A stretch of DNA of 15,317 nt. Origin: JAUVZF01 sp964539385 (GTDB lineage: Bacteria > Planctomycetota > Phycisphaerae > FEN-1346). The stretch's first letter is position 1; every line of letters begins with the position of its first letter. The notes beneath the pieces are model-generated. The model was not told the DNA's origin, searched no databases, and saw nothing but the letters and a program-made list of their open reading frames with translations. The translations under genes and the position numbers were made by a program. The stretch lies in assembly GCA_964539385.1 (NCBI GenBank), contig CAZIJC010000112.1, forward strand, positions 1 to 15,317, written 5' to 3'. Positions 14,246-15,317 of the stretch are shown here, piece after piece.

Positions 14246-14256
14246 TCCGAACCTGC

Positions 14257-15317
14257 TCAGTTCGCCGCGAACTGGAGGATGCGCATGGCGTGGCCGCCGC
14301 TTGAGGTCTTCTCGGCGATGCGGAGGCGCAGCGTGTGCCGGCCGGGTTTCAGGTCGGTGGCGAGCATCACGGTTCGCGGGTAGTGGAGACCCCTGCTGTA
14401 GCGGTGGTAGAGGTTGACCTGCTTCGGCGGCGCGCCGTCGACGCTGGCCTCGGCGACGCCGGCGTCGGGGCCCGCCAGGACGTAGGCGCCCACGGCCGTG
14501 CCGGTGAACTCAAGCGAGAGTTCCACCCCGGGCCGGTCGGCGCAGAGCATCGGCGTCTTGGCGAATCGGCTGCGGCAGTTCCCCTTCAGGTTGCTCCACT
14601 TGGGCACACCGAGCGTCCACCCGTCGCCCGCGGCGGCGCGGGACGGGTCGATGAACCGCCCGGCGCCGTAGTGCAGGGGGTCGAGCGGCTCGGGCGGCAT
14701 CGGATGCGGCGTCTGCTTTGCTTCGGCCGGCAGGGGCTTGCTCCACGCGCGGCCGAGCAGGTCCTCGATCAGCCGCGTGCAGATGGCGTTGCCGAACGGC
14801 GCGGGGTGCGTGCCGCCGAACTTCTTCCACGTCAGCGTCCCGGCCGCGATCCGGTCGGCCACCTCCTTCGCGAGGTTGACCGTCGGCACGCCGTAATGCT
14901 CGGCGACCGCCTCGTGGGCGCCGATGGTCAGCGGCGTCTTGCCGGCCTGGATCGTCTCGAGCATGCCGGGGTTCACGAAATACGTGACGACGATGTCGGC
15001 ATTCGGGTTGTGCCGGCGCGTGTGGCGGACGATGCCCTCCATCCCGCGGATGCACTCGCGGCGGGCGTGGGCGGCGTCCTGGTCGTCGTTGACGGCGAAC
15101 TCAATGAAGAACAGGTCCACCGGTCCCTTGCTGAGCACGTCGGTCGCCAAACGAAACGCGCCGGTCGTGGAACATGTGGACGAGATGCCGGCGTCCGTGA
15201 AGGTGAACTCCGTCTTGGGGAAGCGCTTGGTAAGGAACTCGGCGACCATCGGGCGGTAGCCTTTCATCTCGGTGATGGACCCGCCCATGAACGCCACCTG
15301 GCCCTTCCGGTTTTTCT
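14257..15317 (-). CDS. SGNH/GDSL-family hydrolase with C-terminal beta domain, N terminus cut by window edge
   Basis: The frame is open to the right edge and gives at least 353 residues of an SGNH hydrolase, a family of esterases and lipases acting on acyl groups, often on polysaccharides. Counting the GTG at 15297 as residue 1, the blocks are GGSIT with the nucleophile S7, Gly37 in DAGIS, N70 in EFAVND, and H164 in GGTHPAPFGN. The Asp usually three residues before the catalytic His is Gly161 here, which some SGNH subgroups tolerate. From about residue 215 a second, beta-rich region follows, ending in PGRHTLRLRIAEKTSSGG, perhaps a carbohydrate-binding or accessory domain. The codons before 15297 (K-N-R-K-G-Q) continue the frame, so the true start and any signal peptide lie outside the window. 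It converges on the protease gene, with the paired hairpins between. Confidence 0.88.
   Translation of the reverse strand, partial: KNRKGQVAFMGGSITEMKGYRPMVAEFLTKRFPKTEFTFTDAGISSTCSTTGAFRLATDVLSKGPVDLFFIEFAVNDDQDAAHARRECIRGMEGIVRHTRRHNPNADIVVTYFVNPGMLETIQAGKTPLTIGAHEAVAEHYGVPTVNLAKEVADRIAAGTLTWKKFGGTHPAPFGNAICTRLIEDLLGRAWSKPLPAEAKQTPHPMPPEPLDPLHYGAGRFIDPSRAAAGDGWTLGVPKWSNLKGNCRSRFAKTPMLCADRPGVELSLEFTGTAVGAYVLAGPDAGVAEASVDGAPPKQVNLYHRYSRGLHYPRTVMLATDLKPGRHTLRLRIAEKTSSGGHAMRILQFAAN

Overview
The window is GC-rich throughout (roughly two thirds G+C by eye). It carries twelve genes that I can support, ten complete and two cut by the window edges. Two exported or membrane-anchored proteins of unknown role, a RACo-type activator, palindromic repeats between and inside genes, and this mixture of families suggest a planctomycete-like environmental bacterium. 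That placement is an inference from style, not a proven assignment. There are no rRNA or tRNA genes, no transposase and no CRISPR array.

Layout from left to right. (1) The 5' part of polA (minus strand, running off the left edge) carries a palindromic, in-frame insertion in its proofreading domain. (2) A 341-base non-coding gap holds a TTGACA promoter for a plus-strand gene encoding a membrane-anchored coiled-coil protein with a BRCT-like C-terminal end; this gene closes with a strong intrinsic terminator. (3) A class I/II PLP aminotransferase gene follows, preceded by AGTTCAAA-type repeats. (4) A minus-strand set reads iron-containing alcohol dehydrogenase, then NAD(P)H-hydrate epimerase, then a glycosyltransferase, with 43 to 47 base gaps, and looks like one operon. 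(5) Transcribed divergently from it is a large 2Fe-2S/ASKHA protein of the RACo (corrinoid activator) type, behind a near-consensus promoter, followed by a tiny Cys/His-rich protein with a structured leader. (6) A minus-strand pair follows: a PHP-domain phosphoesterase and, upstream of it, an exported protein ending in five copies of a Met/Lys-rich 12-residue repeat. (7) Divergent from that is an exported metzincin-type zinc protease. (8) Convergent with it is an SGNH/GDSL hydrolase that runs off the right edge. The gap between these last two genes holds two inverted copies of a 28-base palindrome.

Working together: the aldehyde/alcohol chemistry of the ADH, the NAD(P)HX repair enzyme and the low-potential ferredoxin-type activator all sit on either side of one divergent promoter region, so a redox or C1-linked role is plausible but unproven. 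The right third encodes exported proteins (repeat protein, protease) and probably an exported esterase, consistent with cell-surface or polymer-degrading work.

The most unusual items are the BRCT-like domain on a probably extracytoplasmic protein, the Met-rich 36-bp tandem repeat gene whose promoter leaves it no ordinary start codon, the palindrome inside polA, and the covarying hairpin pair near 14.2 kb.
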